Assembly: GCF_003589595.1 (NCBI RefSeq)
Contig: NW_020653852.1
Span: forward strand, 4,104,340 to 4,168,339
Length of the DNA stretch: 64,000 nucleotides
Reading direction: 5' to 3'
DNA from: Hyposmocoma kahamanoa
Lineage: Eukaryota; Arthropoda; Insecta; Lepidoptera; Cosmopterigidae
Shown: piece by piece, positions 30,618 through 41,591 of the stretch
Layout of the letters: every line of letters begins with the position of its first letter
Numbering within the stretch: the stretch's first letter is position 1
Notes under the pieces: model-generated
Told to the model about the DNA's origin: nothing
Databases searched by the model: none
Seen by the model: the letters and a program-made list of their open reading frames with translations, nothing else
Translations under genes and position numbers: made by a program

Positions 30618-31307
30618 CATAGGGCGCACTATAAGTTTCCGGAACTGGCCACTTACATACACAATATTTAAAAAGTAATTATAACATTTGAAAATGGAAC
30701 TCTTTGGCTGTAGAATACAGTTTGTTTCATCTGACTGTCACTTGTTTTTACATTGGAGCGTCATTTTAGAAATTGGTTGTCTACATCACAATGGATTTAA
30801 ATCGTGAAAATTTTCGTAGTATGATTTTTTACGACTTTAAGTGTAATTCAACAGCTCAGCGGAGCTTCGCTCGGCTTCAAATTGCTTTTGGCGATAAAGC
30901 ACCATGCAAGACGACTATTTGTAGCTGGTTTGCAGATTTCAAACGCGGTAGTGTAAATCTCAGTGACGAATTTTGTGATGGTCGCCCGTCCTTTGCTGTG
31001 AACAACAAAAACATCAATACTGTGCGGCATAGGATCAAAACAGACAGGCATGTGACATACCATGAGATTCGGTCATCTTTAGGCTTAGGCATGAGTCAAA
31101 TACAATCAATACTACACAAACATTTGGGTGTGAAAAAGCTGTGCTCTCGGTGGGTCCCACACAATTTGACTGAGGCTCAAAAAACCGATCGCGTCATTTG
31201 GTGCAATGCCATGCTTACCAGATTCAACGAAGGGGCGTAAAATTGATTATGATTGATTTATAGTATTTTTTTCTTATTCATTCCGGAAACTTATAGTGCG
31301 CCCCACT
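30618..31307 (+). mobile_element. mariner, internally deleted copy with both ends intact
   Basis: 690 bp. The left end CATAGGGCGCACTATAAG and the right end TATAGTGCGCCCCACT are complete, with flanking TA at 30616-30617 and 31308-31309. The catalytic half of the gene and most of the 3' region are gone: sequence passes from TTCAACGAAGGGGCGTAA directly to the 3' end. Same family as the 9.94-kb copy. Confidence 0.9.
30791..31240 (+). CDS. Truncated mariner transposase, DNA-binding domain only
   Basis: An open frame of 149 codons from the ATG at 30791. It holds the paired-like bipartite helix-turn-helix domain that binds the inverted repeats: first part about residues 10-60 (SFARLQIAFGDKAPCKTTIC), second about 80-125 (VTYHEIRSSLGLGMSQIQS). 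The linker motif SRWVPHNLTEAQ follows. The frame ends at TRFNEGA, before the first catalytic Asp, so no DDD chemistry is possible. If expressed it could occupy transposon ends and act as a repressor; that is inference. No stop or frameshift interrupts the domain. The 9.94-kb copy has the reverse defect, lacking the start. Confidence 0.8.
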   Translation: MDLNRENFRSMIFYDFKCNSTAQRSFARLQIAFGDKAPCKTTICSWFADFKRGSVNLSDEFCDGRPSFAVNNKNINTVRHRIKTDRHVTYHEIRSSLGLGMSQIQSILHKHLGVKKLCSRWVPHNLTEAQKTDRVIWCNAMLTRFNEGA

Positions 31308-31309
31308 TA

Positions 31310-32409
31310 TAACATTTTTTTGTAATAGAAGATCTTATCGATTAACTAAAATAATGAAAACGCACGTCAATATATGAACTTGCGACTGCCTTAATTAATT
31401 TTACTAGATGATTTTCTGTTGGTAATTGATCAAATTGATGAATGGCAAGACATATGAAAGTGTTACTACTGACAAAATATGGTAAAATCTTATTAATCAG
31501 AGGAGGTTTACTTAATGACGGCCTCGTGTGAAATGTTTGTGATTTGTTTATTATTTCGGATTTCTAACTCTGCTACTCTCCATATTTGGAATACACTTCT
31601 TATTATCTTAGGTGGAATAAACTAGACCACCTTCGTCCTCGAAAGCAACGAACTCATAACACCAACTCCAGGTTTTTGTAAAGACAGCGCACTGTTAACT
31701 CTTTGCATTATATATTTTTTGTATTACTCGTACTATATATCCGGCGATGTATGTAATTATTTGCTCACTATATTCGGACATTCGAGGCAACGTGCTGCAA
31801 AAATTATCGAAATTACAGATACTACAAAACTGAAAAAAAAAACGAAAGGTTATAACAAAAGAGTTATAGGATATTTTTATAATATTGCCAAGGTCATAAT
31901 AATTTTCGTCAAAATTGATCAGAATCGAGAACAGTGTTGCCTAACGTATACATCACTAAATGTTAAATTTGACCAAAGAAATGTACAAGCGGTCGTACCA
32001 CGAAACTGAATGCATTATACAAAAGCGCGTTCGTTCGATATTAATAGCGTATTAACAAAGGATCACAAATATATCGCACCAAGTAAAAGCCGCAATGTAC
32101 CTATTACAAAACATGAGGCATACACTCGATTGCATATTTGTTAATAATTTAAAATAAATTATGCATCTTCTGATTACAAAATCTCTTGCCAGTGGAAGGA
32201 AACGTCGCTGTTTACCAGTTTACCCACAGTTATGGTGCTTTTGCAGTTTATAATGGCACTATTATGCATTTTTCGCGTTTTCGACTGGTGTTTATCTACG
32301 ATAACGTCAAGTGCGTTTTGAAGTATAGCTGCGGCAAGTAAGTGAATTTCACTTACTTTGGGCACGCGAAGTACGTACACTTGCGGCGTCTCTCTAAATA
32401 TATGTCTTT
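31310..32409. other. No gene recognised
   Basis: A 96-codon Lys/Ile-rich frame at 31719-32009 is AT-driven and lacks a domain. No family repeat recognised. Confidence 0.4.
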
Positions 32410-34290
32410 TTTAATTTGTTTTATTCTAATATAAGTGTGCATTTGACCTCCATCTCACCTGATGGAAAGTGACGATGAGGTCGACGATGGAGCATGCACA
32501 CCTAGATAATGCCTATTCACTCTCGCCTTGAAAAGATCCAAGTTATAACGTTCAGGGAACAAGTCTGCAGGCAGGGAATTCCACTCCATAGCCGTTCGCC
32601 ATATAAATGTGGAAGCGTAACGCTTCGTGCGAATCTTTAGAATATCCACAAAATAGGGGTGGAAGCCAAGCCTACGCCTATCCCCCGATGATGGAAAGGG
32701 GAAGGCGGAATTAAATCGTGTAATTCCATCGCACACTCTCCGTGATATATCCTGTAAAATACCGAAGCAGGCAACTTTACGGCGGTGTTCAAGGCTCTGC
32801 AGCTTCGCCTCTACTAATTCCGAGTCACCTATAAGGCTCTTGATACGCTTGTCAAATGAATCTAAGGTGGCCAGTTGATATGTAACAGAGCCATCCCAAA
32901 GGTGGCAACAGTACTCCATACACGACCGGACTTATGCTTGATACAGCTGAAGCAACTGTCCCGGTGTGAAGTAACGCCTTACCCTGGAAATGATGCCAAG
33001 CTTCCTGGCTGCATTTTTCGCCATGGATCCAATGTATCTGCCGAAGTTCAGATTGGACGACAGCTCCATTCCAAGTAGCTAGAGACGGTCGACTATTGGT
33101 ATGGATATATCACGAAAAATCGGAGTCAGCTCAAAGGACTCCGTTTAGTGGAGAATAGACACACCTGCGTTTTGGTAGCATTAAATTTGGCAAGATTGGC
33201 ATCGCCCCAATCGGAGACTGCCTTGAGCGTCAAATCTAAACGGCTAACCATGGACTCTCGACAAGACTGGATTTCTTCTCCTCTGACCTTTGCATTGGTC
33301 AAGTACCTATCTGCAACTGTGCTGTCATCAGCATACGCAAAGGTACCTGGAATTAACATATCATTGATATGCAGCAGAAAGAGAGTTGCAGACAGTACGG
33401 AACCCTGAGGAACTCGGCATCTATCGCCATATGTTCGGAAGAGTAGCCTTCTAAGACCACTCGAATGGAACGTTCACTCAAGAAATCCGAGATCCAATTG
33501 CAAAGGTCAGTAGGAATCCCATAACATGGAAGCTTGCTTAAAAGGCTTGCGTGCCAGACCCTGTCAAAGGCTTTAGAAACATCCAAAGTCACTGCAAGTG
33601 CTTCGCCTTGCTTTTCCATAGCCTTGCTCCATATGTGACAGGCATACACAAGAAGATCCCCGGTAGATCGCCCTCGTCGGAATCGGAGGTATACAGGCGT
33701 GTGAGAACAGGAGACAACTCAGGCGCACAGTTACGTACGACTACCGCTGGAATTCCATCTAGCCCGCTAGCTTTATTCACGTCGAGGTTCCGCAGAGTTC
33801 TAAGTACCTCTTTTTGGCGTATGCGAACTGGCGCCATAGCGCAGCCAGTCTGAGGTAAGATAGACGGTACGTTCCTTGCGGCATCCAGACGCGAACTCTC
33901 TGCAAAGAGTGAGGCAAAGAGATTCGCCTTCTCTACTGCAGTATGAGCCAGCGTGCCATCCAGGCTCAGCAGAGGTGGCAAAGATGAGTGACAAAAGTTA
34001 CTTTGGACCGCTTTGGCCAGGGACCAAAAGGATTTGCTACCTGTTGGATAAGAGGCAAGCTTGGTCCCTACGTGGCGCACATGGTCGAACTTTTGCATTT
34101 CTTGGCGGCTATATGAAAAGCTTTTTTCAGATTCCGAGTACTCGGAGCTTTGCGCTGTCGAGCATCTGCCCATGCTTGGTACGCGGACTGCTTTTGTGGT
34201 TCAGCACGACTGCAGTGAGCGTTAAACCATGGAAGAGCTTGGGGTCCATTGGGTACATCGGAGTATGGTATGTAATACTCCATACCCATG
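32410..34290 (-). pseudogene. Jockey-like LINE (family M), 5'-truncated RT region with frameshifts and an internal deletion
   Basis: Minus strand. The 5' part (34289-34070) reads ALPWFNAHCSRA and KKAFHIAAKKCKS. Then come NKASGLDGIPAVVVRNCAP (33780), GRSTGDLLVYACHIWSKAM (33650) and TLDVSKAFDRVWHASLLSKL (33590). The active site FAYADDSTVADRY is at about 33340 and the C-terminus MEYCCHLWDGSV (32919) to FPERYNLDLFKARVNRHYLG (32540). Frameshifts occur near 34070-34170, 33690 and 33420, and from 33130 to 32920 the frame is lost. LTRLYT runs straight into FRRGRSTGD, so the RT segment with the usual PKKG..NYRPI block (several hundred bases) is deleted. The endonuclease is absent. The 3' end is an AT-rich tail near 32410. 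Confidence 0.85.
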
Positions 34291-34330
34291 TCTGTGGTCC
34301 CATCACTTGATATTATAAAATAAAATAAAA
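34291..34330 (+). repeat. A-repeat tail fragment abutting the LINE
   Basis: GGTCCCATCACTTGATATTA then TAAAATAAAATAAAAAT is an A-repeat tail in plus orientation, lying exactly where family M homology stops. Confidence 0.5.
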
Positions 34331-34349
34331 ATGTATTCCTTTTTTATTT

Positions 34350-34620
34350 ATATTAATAAGATTATGAATACAAAGATCAAACACAGAAAAATGTTCGTCG
34401 ATCCGGTTGGACTTCAATCCATGTCCATGCTGCACCGTAGCATTGCTCTAACCATCTGAGCAGTGGGTACACCGAGTCGTCAAAATTCTCCTATGTGTTT
34501 TTGTTACAGATCTTTATGCTGACTTTCGGCATTCGTTGCCGCTAGTGACATCTATCGAGAGGTTTTGTATAACCTTCTCATCGCAGCCATGCATGTTGCA
34601 GGGTAACCTATCACAAACTC
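34350..34620 (-). repeat. B-SINE variant with a different tRNA-like head
   Basis: The tail complement TATGAATACAAAGATCAAAC is B-type. The head at about 34480-34400 has CTCAGATGGTTAGAGCAATG, a good A box, and a weak B box GGATTGAAGTCC. The segment beyond (TGTTACAGATCTTT) matches 63.73-63.78 kb. Confidence 0.6.
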
Positions 34621-34728
34621 GAAAATTTGTTTGTCCGAAGTAACGTTTGTTCAAATTTTCATTACACCGAATTATAACGAAACAGTTGTTCTTTCAGGAT
34701 ATGTTGAATGTTTATAGCAAAGACACGA

Positions 34729-34755
34729 TTAGGTTCGGTTAGGTTAAGTTAGGTT
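34729..34755 (+). repeat. Degenerate (TTAGG)n, insect telomere-like
   Basis: TTAGG TTCGG TTAGG TTAAG TTAGG then TT: five pentamers, three exact. A second short trace on the other strand (CTAACCTAACCTTAACT) is at about 55603-55619. Confidence 0.6.
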
Positions 34756-35918
34756 TAAAAGAAAAAACATTTTCCTCTCAAAATTACTTTGGAGGTAATG
34801 AAATTTTGACCAAACGTTATTTCTGGAAAATGTCGTTTCGGACAACTGATAGGTAACCTGTTTGCAGTTATTGGTCCACACATAATACTGCGGTGCGACA
34901 TCGCATTGCAGACATCTACGAGCTCGCGTGACGCATCGCAAGAATTTGCGAATTGCTCCGCATCGCGCATTCCAGCGATGTCAATCTTCTTTGTTTCCTA
35001 TAATTTCTTATCAATAACAGCAGTGCAACACACTTTTTACGATCCATGTCGCTACCTAGTTTAAATTATACGTTGAGTACCGTTGACGATTGTCGAAGGA
35101 ATGGTTACCCAAACCCTGGAAGTGACATGCCTTGCCGCACGAAATTTTCTGCGTGGTGAATTCGCATGATGCCGAGTCGCAGTTTTTTGTCGTAATCAAC
35201 TTCATGTAACCGAGACTACATTGAACATTTTATATTGAATCATTATGGCAAGAAAAGTACTGTCATTTTTGTGTGCGTCTATCTGTCCGTGTTACTTTCT
35301 ATATCTACGCTTACCACCTAGCCCACAACTTGTTTGTCCCACCTTGATTACAAAATCCACGATGATTTTAATACTGTTTTGATTTTGCTCTATTTAGAGG
35401 ATTAATTGCCAAGTTTATTATGCTGAAAACCTTTCAAGTACATACAATTGCTTTTATAATGCAATTAAATATCCGAGTCGACTTGTTAATAAAGTTAAAT
35501 TGTGTAAAGGCTCAAAGTAATTTAATCTTTACAAAGTCGGAAGTCTAGTCCCTTGTGACTTACTATGAATACAAATTTCAATATTTCTTCACAACTTTTC
35601 TATTAAAAGTTTCTTATATCGAGATACACAAAAGTTTTTCTTAGTTCTGCAAACTAATTATGTCTGTGCATTGTTTTTTATTTAACTTATAAATTAGGTT
35701 AAGATTTTCCGAGTTGTTTAACCTCACTTTTGATTTGAATCAACATTGAAAAAATCTAACTTCTTTCGGGTGAAGTTTAATCAAACATTGGAATAACAGT
35801 TTTAAATCATCATGATTGATTCGATTGACAATTTGATTGATTCAATTAAGCTCCATTCAAAAACTGGTGAAGACATTGACCTATAATGTTGTAAGTTATT
35901 TGTAATTAACTTGAAACT
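34756..35918. other. No gene recognised
   Basis: Bases 34860-34980 and 35040-35200 are somewhat CpG-richer. Frames of about 70 codons overlap on the minus strand at 34744-34970 and match nothing I know. Confidence 0.4.
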
Positions 35919-35920
35919 TA

Positions 35921-36501
35921 TCCGCTCACGCGATACATGCAGCCGTAGACGCATACCACACCTAGAGGTGCCGGTGATGATTTTATACCGATTTATCGGA
36001 TATCGAAGTTATAACAGGTAAAAGAACTAATATTAATTGCTATTTCGGTAAGTACTCTAGCAAATCTGTCATTTAAAAAAATAAACAACTTCAAAAATAC
36101 GTCACGACAATCGTGTGTGTTATTGTTTGGGCTGGTGATTTCGGTGTTTATTTATTGAAAACATACCGTAAGTAGCATTTTTTAAGTTTACCTTGAATAT
36201 AAATGTTGATAAACTATACTTTAAGGAGTAATTTCATGATAAACGTTAGAAAAACTCAAACGGAATATTATCATATTTACCCAAGTACACCAAAAATTTC
36301 ATTAGTGCTTTTTAAGTGCAGGATTTGCGGTGTATTACTGCATTTTATTTGAGATGTTTTTGTTGGTAGTACGGAGGGTATTTATTGAGCAATGCAAAAT
36401 AATAATTTTTATTTATAAAAACTTGTATTTAAACTGAATGCTTTTCTAATTTGCGAAACCAAAACCATTTTGCGGTAGGAGGAGCGCATCGCGTGAGCGG
36501 T
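35921..36501 (-). mobile_element. F-MITE copy 3
   Basis: 581 bp. TA at 35919-35920 and 36502-36503 is an intact target duplication; the flanks even agree over TTAT. A short deletion removes the TTTATGGTTTGC region near 36062. Confidence 0.88.
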
Positions 36502-36629
36502 TATGCAAGAAAACGAGAAACCGTCAAAAAAATTAAGAAAACAGTTTTCTTTCCGTATTAAAGTTTGGGTAAATGAAAAATAACTCATGTACCTACTAGG
36601 GTTTTTCTTGAAATGACATTTGTTTGTCA

Positions 36630-36856
36630 AATTTTATTGATATCGGTTAACGGAAAGTGCGCGAAACCGGATTCAACCCCTCGTTAGCCACTCTTAGAGG
36701 TGGAATATTCACTCCAAATTGAAATGAGACCAATACTGAGATACCCACTTTCCAACATAAAAAGAATCATCAAAATCGATTCGGTAAGCGCGTAACATAC
36801 ACACAAAAAATACAGTCAAATTGAGAACCTTCTCCTTTTTAATTCGGTTGAAAATA
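36630..36856 (-). repeat. H-repeat copy 3, longest uninterrupted copy
   Basis: The minus strand runs from AACCGAATTAAAAAGGAGAA through GATTCTTTTTATGTTGGAAAG to TTCCGTTAACCGATATC. It defines the family as about 230 bp. Confidence 0.7.
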
Positions 36857-37014
36857 AATATATGTTAATCCTTAAAGCATTATGATATCGATATACATTC
36901 TTATCGCACATTGTTCGTAAAATGGCCGATTGGACTGAAAAGTTCTCGAGTGGCAACCGCGTACCGGGATACGATGTGTTTGTGTGTGATACACTCTGAT
37001 GCCATCACGGATTT

Positions 37015-37533
37015 ATATATTTTATAAACTGGATCGCGCACTTCGATATACCAATATTAAAAATTTACTCCTTATTGCGTTACGTTAAGATTTATAATAA
37101 GTAAAATACCGAGTCACGTGAGATAGCTCGAAGTAGTGGTCAGTCCTTGTCTAACAAGTTGCCAACGCTAAATAAAATCATCGTAGGTAGTATCTAGTCT
37201 ATTAAATGTTTTAAATTTTGGTTAAATAAAATTACCTTAAAGGTAATATGCTTCTACTGTAATAATACAAAAAAAAATATATCAGCAATGAAAGCTTACA
37301 TTATGAAGTAGCATATCAAATAAGTATACTAATTTGTATTATGAAATAATATTAGTAGTTTTGGTCATCCATAAGCGGCCACATTTTCTGTAAAAATTAA
37401 AAAGTTAAAAACAATATGGATGGCTGAAACATGAATGAACACCCTTTTAGAAAGAGACGCATTACTACTTTGAAGCCTCTCACTCGGCTCGTTTTATTAA
37501 CTTAGTGCGCGATCCAGTTTAATATACAAGTCT
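37015..37533. repeat. Inverted repeat pair about 490 bp apart, possible MITE
   Basis: AAACTGGATCGCGCACT at 37035-37051 is exactly inverted at 37503-37520, with weaker matches outside. The interior does not continue the pairing. Flanks share GATGCCATC (36999 and 37546). Confidence 0.45.
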
Positions 37534-37721
37534 ATGGCTTACTGGGATGCCATCGCTCACCACACGCGCTCTTCATAATTTATGTTGAATCGTCATTTTT
37601 CATCACAAACTGTTGTAAATAAAATAAAAAATTGTTTTTCTTTATATATTTTATGTAAATGTGTACTAATTTATATTTTATGTGTTTCCGTGTTTGTACA
37701 CTGTGAAGTTATTATAAATAA

Positions 37722-37795
37722 CGCACACACTCAACATAGCCCCGCAATAGGGAAACCCTGTGTTGTAGGTGCCATGGATACACACATATTTTTAT
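37722..37795 (-). repeat. C-SINE copy 2, 3' part only
   Basis: CACACACTCAACATAGCCCC to GGTGCCATGGATACACACAT. The tRNA-like head is missing. Confidence 0.65.
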
Positions 37796-38403
37796 ATTAT
37801 ATATATTATTGTATATTTCTTATCTGTTTATTTATTTGTTGTTGAGTTCTTATTTATTTGTTGTTGAGTTCTGTTTTGTTGTCAGTGAATCACTCGCCCC
37901 GGGCTTGCTGAAAATCAGCGCCACGAAACGATTTAAAAAAGCCGTTTGTGGCTGAAGCTGAGCAAGTCACGATTGCACCAGTCGCGACACGCGTGACGGT
38001 GAATTAGGTACTGCATTAGCAATTGTTTTATTTTTTTTTACAGTTATTATTATGTCATTATTTATTTTGGACTCTCGCTTCTCCGAGGGCCTAACAGATT
38101 AATTTTGAATTGTTGTTATTATTATTCTTGTTGTTGTCGTCGTAACATGTTATAGGTTCCATATTTAAAAGTATTTTACTTTCAAACATGGAACTTGTAT
38201 TAAATATAAAAAGTTAAAAAACAATAAATTATATTATACAACTTACTATCAGTTTGTTTCTGCTTGTATTTGTGTTAAATAAACGTTTTATCTATCTATC
38301 AATTTTACACATTTACATTTTATCTGACCATCGTGGGCAGCATGACATAGACTATCCACAAGGTAGATATGATAAAGGTTGCGGTAATCCGCTGGATAGG
38401 ATT
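37796..38403. other. No gene; AT-rich
   Basis: TTGTTGTTG-like and ATT-rich runs are common. A 13-base direct repeat (TTATTTGTTGTTG) lies at about 37830-37865. Confidence 0.4.
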
Positions 38404-38684
38404 ATTTTTTTATACAATATCAAGTGACGAAACGAAACAGTCGTATGCTTGGTGGTAAGCTACACACCTGTCCATAACAGCTGAATAAAAATAAAAAAAT
38501 AAAATAAAAAAATTAAAAAAAAACAGCTGCAGTGCTAATCAGAGTTTTGAACCGCAAAAATCTGAGGGGCACTGCCATCCTGACACATAAGTTGACAAGT
38601 CCCAAATGCCTGTAATTTCTCCAACACCCACCCTTCAAAACATTACTGCTTGGCGGCAGATAAGAAAAGTGGCAGTACTTTTCT
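38404..38684 (-). repeat. A-repeat copy 13, with a pure A-rich insertion
   Basis: The copy is split by 38 bases of A/T-only sequence (38484-38521) flanked by AACAGCTG at 38476-38483 and 38522-38529. The rest follows the family up to the GGCAGTACTT block. Confidence 0.82.
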
Positions 38685-39215
38685 CTCTAACTTATTTTAC
38701 TGATTTGTGTTTTGTGACTTACACTCGAAAAGATCAACGTCGTCGAACACACTGCAACTAAATTAAAACACTAAAAAAGTCCATATTTAAAAAGGTCGTA
38801 ATTAAAAAAAGAAAAGGTCAGTATATAGCACGACTGTAATTCAGTCTCAAGTCTTCGATTTTTAACGACACTGTGTAAAATTTTAAACTTCGTACTTCCA
38901 GCTCAGCGTATTCACTCAATGTATTGTCCAATAAAGATTCTAAAGCTTTAAAAAAAATGTTTCACGAATCACGACTCCGTCTTTCAGCTAAGTAAGTCGA
39001 CCGTCGAGACCCTAATGAGGTCAAATTGAAAAGAGCTCGTGAAACAGATCCGTGATTGCTTTTGTTGCGTTCTGCTCAGCCGTGAAATGACACTATTGAC
39101 TAGCGAGCGCTTGCGAAATAGGTCACCTGTAGGCAAAGTTATTGCCAATACAATTACGTGTTCTGTTCAAGTTAGCATTCTCTCTTACTGTTGTTTTAAA
39201 TTGTACTGTGCTTAC
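38685..39215. other. No gene recognised
   Basis: AT-rich. A frame starting at 39039 only gains meaning at its end, where it runs out of phase over the LINE fragment below. Confidence 0.4.
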
Positions 39216-39352
39216 ACATGGTATTTAAACCCTGAATGCCATAACTTGAGCCGTCACGGCGAGAGTGAATAAAAGTTGTGCATGCTTCATTGTCGACCTT
39301 GGATCAGATGTAATGGAGGTCAAATGAGCACTTATTTTAATCATATAAAAAA
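39216..39352 (+). pseudogene. LINE family M 3' end, short fragment
   Basis: CCTGAATGCCATAACTTGAG (FPERYNL region, frame broken), GGCGAGAGTGAAT, GTGCATGCTTCATTGTCGACC and the 3' UTR AATGGAGGTCAAATG match the end of the 32.4-kb copy. The 3' end is a short A run at 39347-39355. Confidence 0.7.
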
Positions 39353-39356
39353 AAAT

Positions 39357-40079
39357 ACTTTTTCTTAAGTAAGTCCTTACAACCTTAAATGACATTAGTT
39401 GATTCCGAATAATAATGAAACTGTTGAATCAATTAGTTTGAAAAAATATATAATAAAATTGAAGATATACACCGATTACTTATACGGTGTGAAACACGAT
39501 TTCACGATGAAAAAAAAAACACAGACTTACCTCAAAATTTCACAAGAAAACCGCAATGTTCAATGGGCACTTTACATATACTAATGATTTTTTTTATATC
39601 AACTGAACTAAATAGGTCATAGTATAGTACACGATAGTAGTAGTATACGATATACATTTTTCAAATAGCTTTAATTGCGTTTGTAAAAAAATTAATTCTG
39701 AAAAGCCAGTGTCCCTGTCACCAAGCAAAATGAACCGTATTAGCACGAGAATTTTTTTTATTCCAGCTGAGGTACTCCTCGGGAAAAAAAAAATTCTAGT
39801 TAGTTTCACAATTGTACAATAAATTCGTATCCACAACATTTAGATCACGTTATAGAAGTAGTAAACAAAGTATGTTACTACCAGAAACAATTCAGGGCCA
39901 GAGTGAATGAAAATATATTGCCTTATTGTTTGCTACAAAAGTAATAAATACTAAAATATATTAGTTAAATGTATAACGTCATGGCTAAGGGGTAAAATGT
40001 CTACTACGTTTGTATGACTAAAAACAACTATATTTTTTTTAATTTTCACCTCTATGATATGACAATAAATGACTATTAT
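39357..40079. other. No gene; AT-rich
   Basis: Several A/T homopolymers and no family match. Confidence 0.4.
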
Positions 40080-40239
40080 CATATCGACGCTTGAAAGGCA
40101 GAATAGGATAAGCGACACTTCTGGTCACATGAGTTATTTATACCATTGCAATAAGCTAATGTTTCTGATTCAAACGGTAAACGTATAATATGGCCCAAAA
40201 GTGTCGCTTGTCCCATTTTGTCTTTCAAGCGTCGATATG
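40080..40239. mobile_element. Small MITE with about 44-bp inverted ends
   Basis: CATATCGACGCTTGAAAG at 40080 and its exact inverse ending at 40239. Pairing continues inward to AAGCGACACTT with about five mismatches. Total 160 bp. The target duplication is unclear. Confidence 0.7.
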
Positions 40240-40514
40240 TATAAATAATAAGCCTCTCAATATTATTTTAATTTCTTGATTTAGAACTAGGTACTTAATT
40301 TCGAAAATGTAGAAACTTCAAATTCGCATACCAATTTTAATAAAGTATGAGAAATTTCTAGCCATATGTACCACCTTTTATAAATCGTAATATTGTAGGA
40401 ATAGCTTTAGCATCATTTAATTTCTAAAATGTAGAGAAACAAACTTTTATACAGTATATGAGTGCGAGCACACTTTAACATTTTTGTATGGAGAGGGTGT
40501 ACTCAGTTTTTATT

Positions 40515-40625
40515 TTTAGAATAGAATAGAATAGAATAAAAACCATTTATTATAACGTCACAACACGGAAATACGCAGACAGAAAGAATAATAATAAAAA
40601 AGACAACAAAATAATAAAATTTAAA
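40515..40625 (-). repeat. Retroposon 3' end with (TAGAA)n tail
   Basis: TAGAATAGAATAGAATAGAA then ACCATTTATTATAACG resembles 63146-63220 at the edge of a gap. On the minus strand it looks like a 3' UTR ending in a TTCTA repeat. The parent element is unknown. Confidence 0.5.
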
Positions 40626-40804
40626 AAACAACGACGCAAACATATCAAATTTCAAATAGTCAACATTTTGAAGATCGACTCAACTAATGTCACAATCAAG
40701 AAAAGGCCGGTTTTCAGTGAACCCTAAAACCGAGTGAGTTATTCTAACTTCATCTTCTGATTCTTCAGAAAATGCATGCTATTGTCAATGTTAAGTATAT
40801 GCTA

Positions 40805-41012
40805 AGTAGCAGTAGAGCTCCTTGTAAAAGAGTTCGACCAGGGAAGTACTGCCACCTTACTTACTATGCTGCCAAGCAGTAATGCTCACATTACTGCATA
40901 CCGGTTTGGAAGAGACAGGTTCATGGTGAAATTACATGCACATGGGAGTTTTTACTTATGTCTCAGGATGATGACGCAGTTGCAGTGCCCTCAGATCTTT
41001 GCGATTTAAACC
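40805..41012 (+). repeat. A-repeat copy 14, tail missing
   Basis: CAGTAGAGCTCCTTGTAAAA to CAGATCTTTGCGATTTAAA. The last quarter with GTGACG is lost. Confidence 0.78.
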
Positions 41013-41167
41013 ATTACATTAAATGACACAAACACTCTGTATACATGATTGAAAGCAACTCGATAAAATAAGTTCGTCTGGCGCCTCACACGAAACCCAG
41101 TCGAAAGTAAACTCAAAAAACAAGTCGCAAAATTAAGCACGTCTCGCCTTGCCCTAAACCGTTATTA

Positions 41168-41372
41168 GACAATTTTTGTTCCGATCCCAAAGTAAGCAAC
41201 TATAGCACTTGTGTAATGGAAATCGGGAACAACGACGGTTTTTTAACACCCAGACCAGATACAATATAGAAAAAAAATTCTACATTGACCCAGCCGGGGA
41301 TCAAACCCGGGATCTCAGTGATGGCGACCATGAAAACCTATGTGCAAACCACACGACCACGGAGGTCGTCGT
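41168..41372 (-). repeat. D-SINE copy 1 (tRNA-derived)
   Basis: The minus-strand head at 41372-41290 has CCGTGGTCGTGTGGTTTGC and the B box GGGTTTGATCCCC. The body has CTATATTGTATCTGGTCTGG and ends in CTTACTTTGGGATCGGAAC. Confidence 0.75.
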
Positions 41373-41527
41373 TATGAATGTATTAAACATATCGAAGCGA
41401 ATTAGCTTTCTTAGCATCCATATGGATGAAATTTTAAAGTTGCATAAAAAATACCATATAAGTTACAGGTCAACTGATTTTATTCAAAGTAAACTAATTT
41501 AAGGCACACACATTGGCGCCTTAACAA

Positions 41528-41591
41528 CTTAATGATAATTAAATTTTTATTGAATTGATATTCAATTATTTTTTGTGAAATTACTCCACTA
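41528..41591 (-). repeat. B-SINE 3' tail, left arm of a palindrome around the gap
   Basis: TTGAATTGATATTCAATTAT then TGTGAAATTACTCCACTA is the complement of the right flank of the gap. Confidence 0.7.

Noticed and set aside
31719..32009. 96-codon Lys/Ile-rich frame as a possible host gene
   Set aside because: Composition follows the AT bias, there is no domain, no Kozak-like or splice context that I can support, and no second exon.
37740..37845. 87-codon frame at 37582-37845 as a small membrane protein
   Set aside because: The hydrophobic run is AT-driven and half of the frame is a C-SINE fragment.
38470..38530. Short repeated units suggesting a CRISPR-like array
   Set aside because: It is an A-rich insertion with target duplication, and the sequence is eukaryotic.
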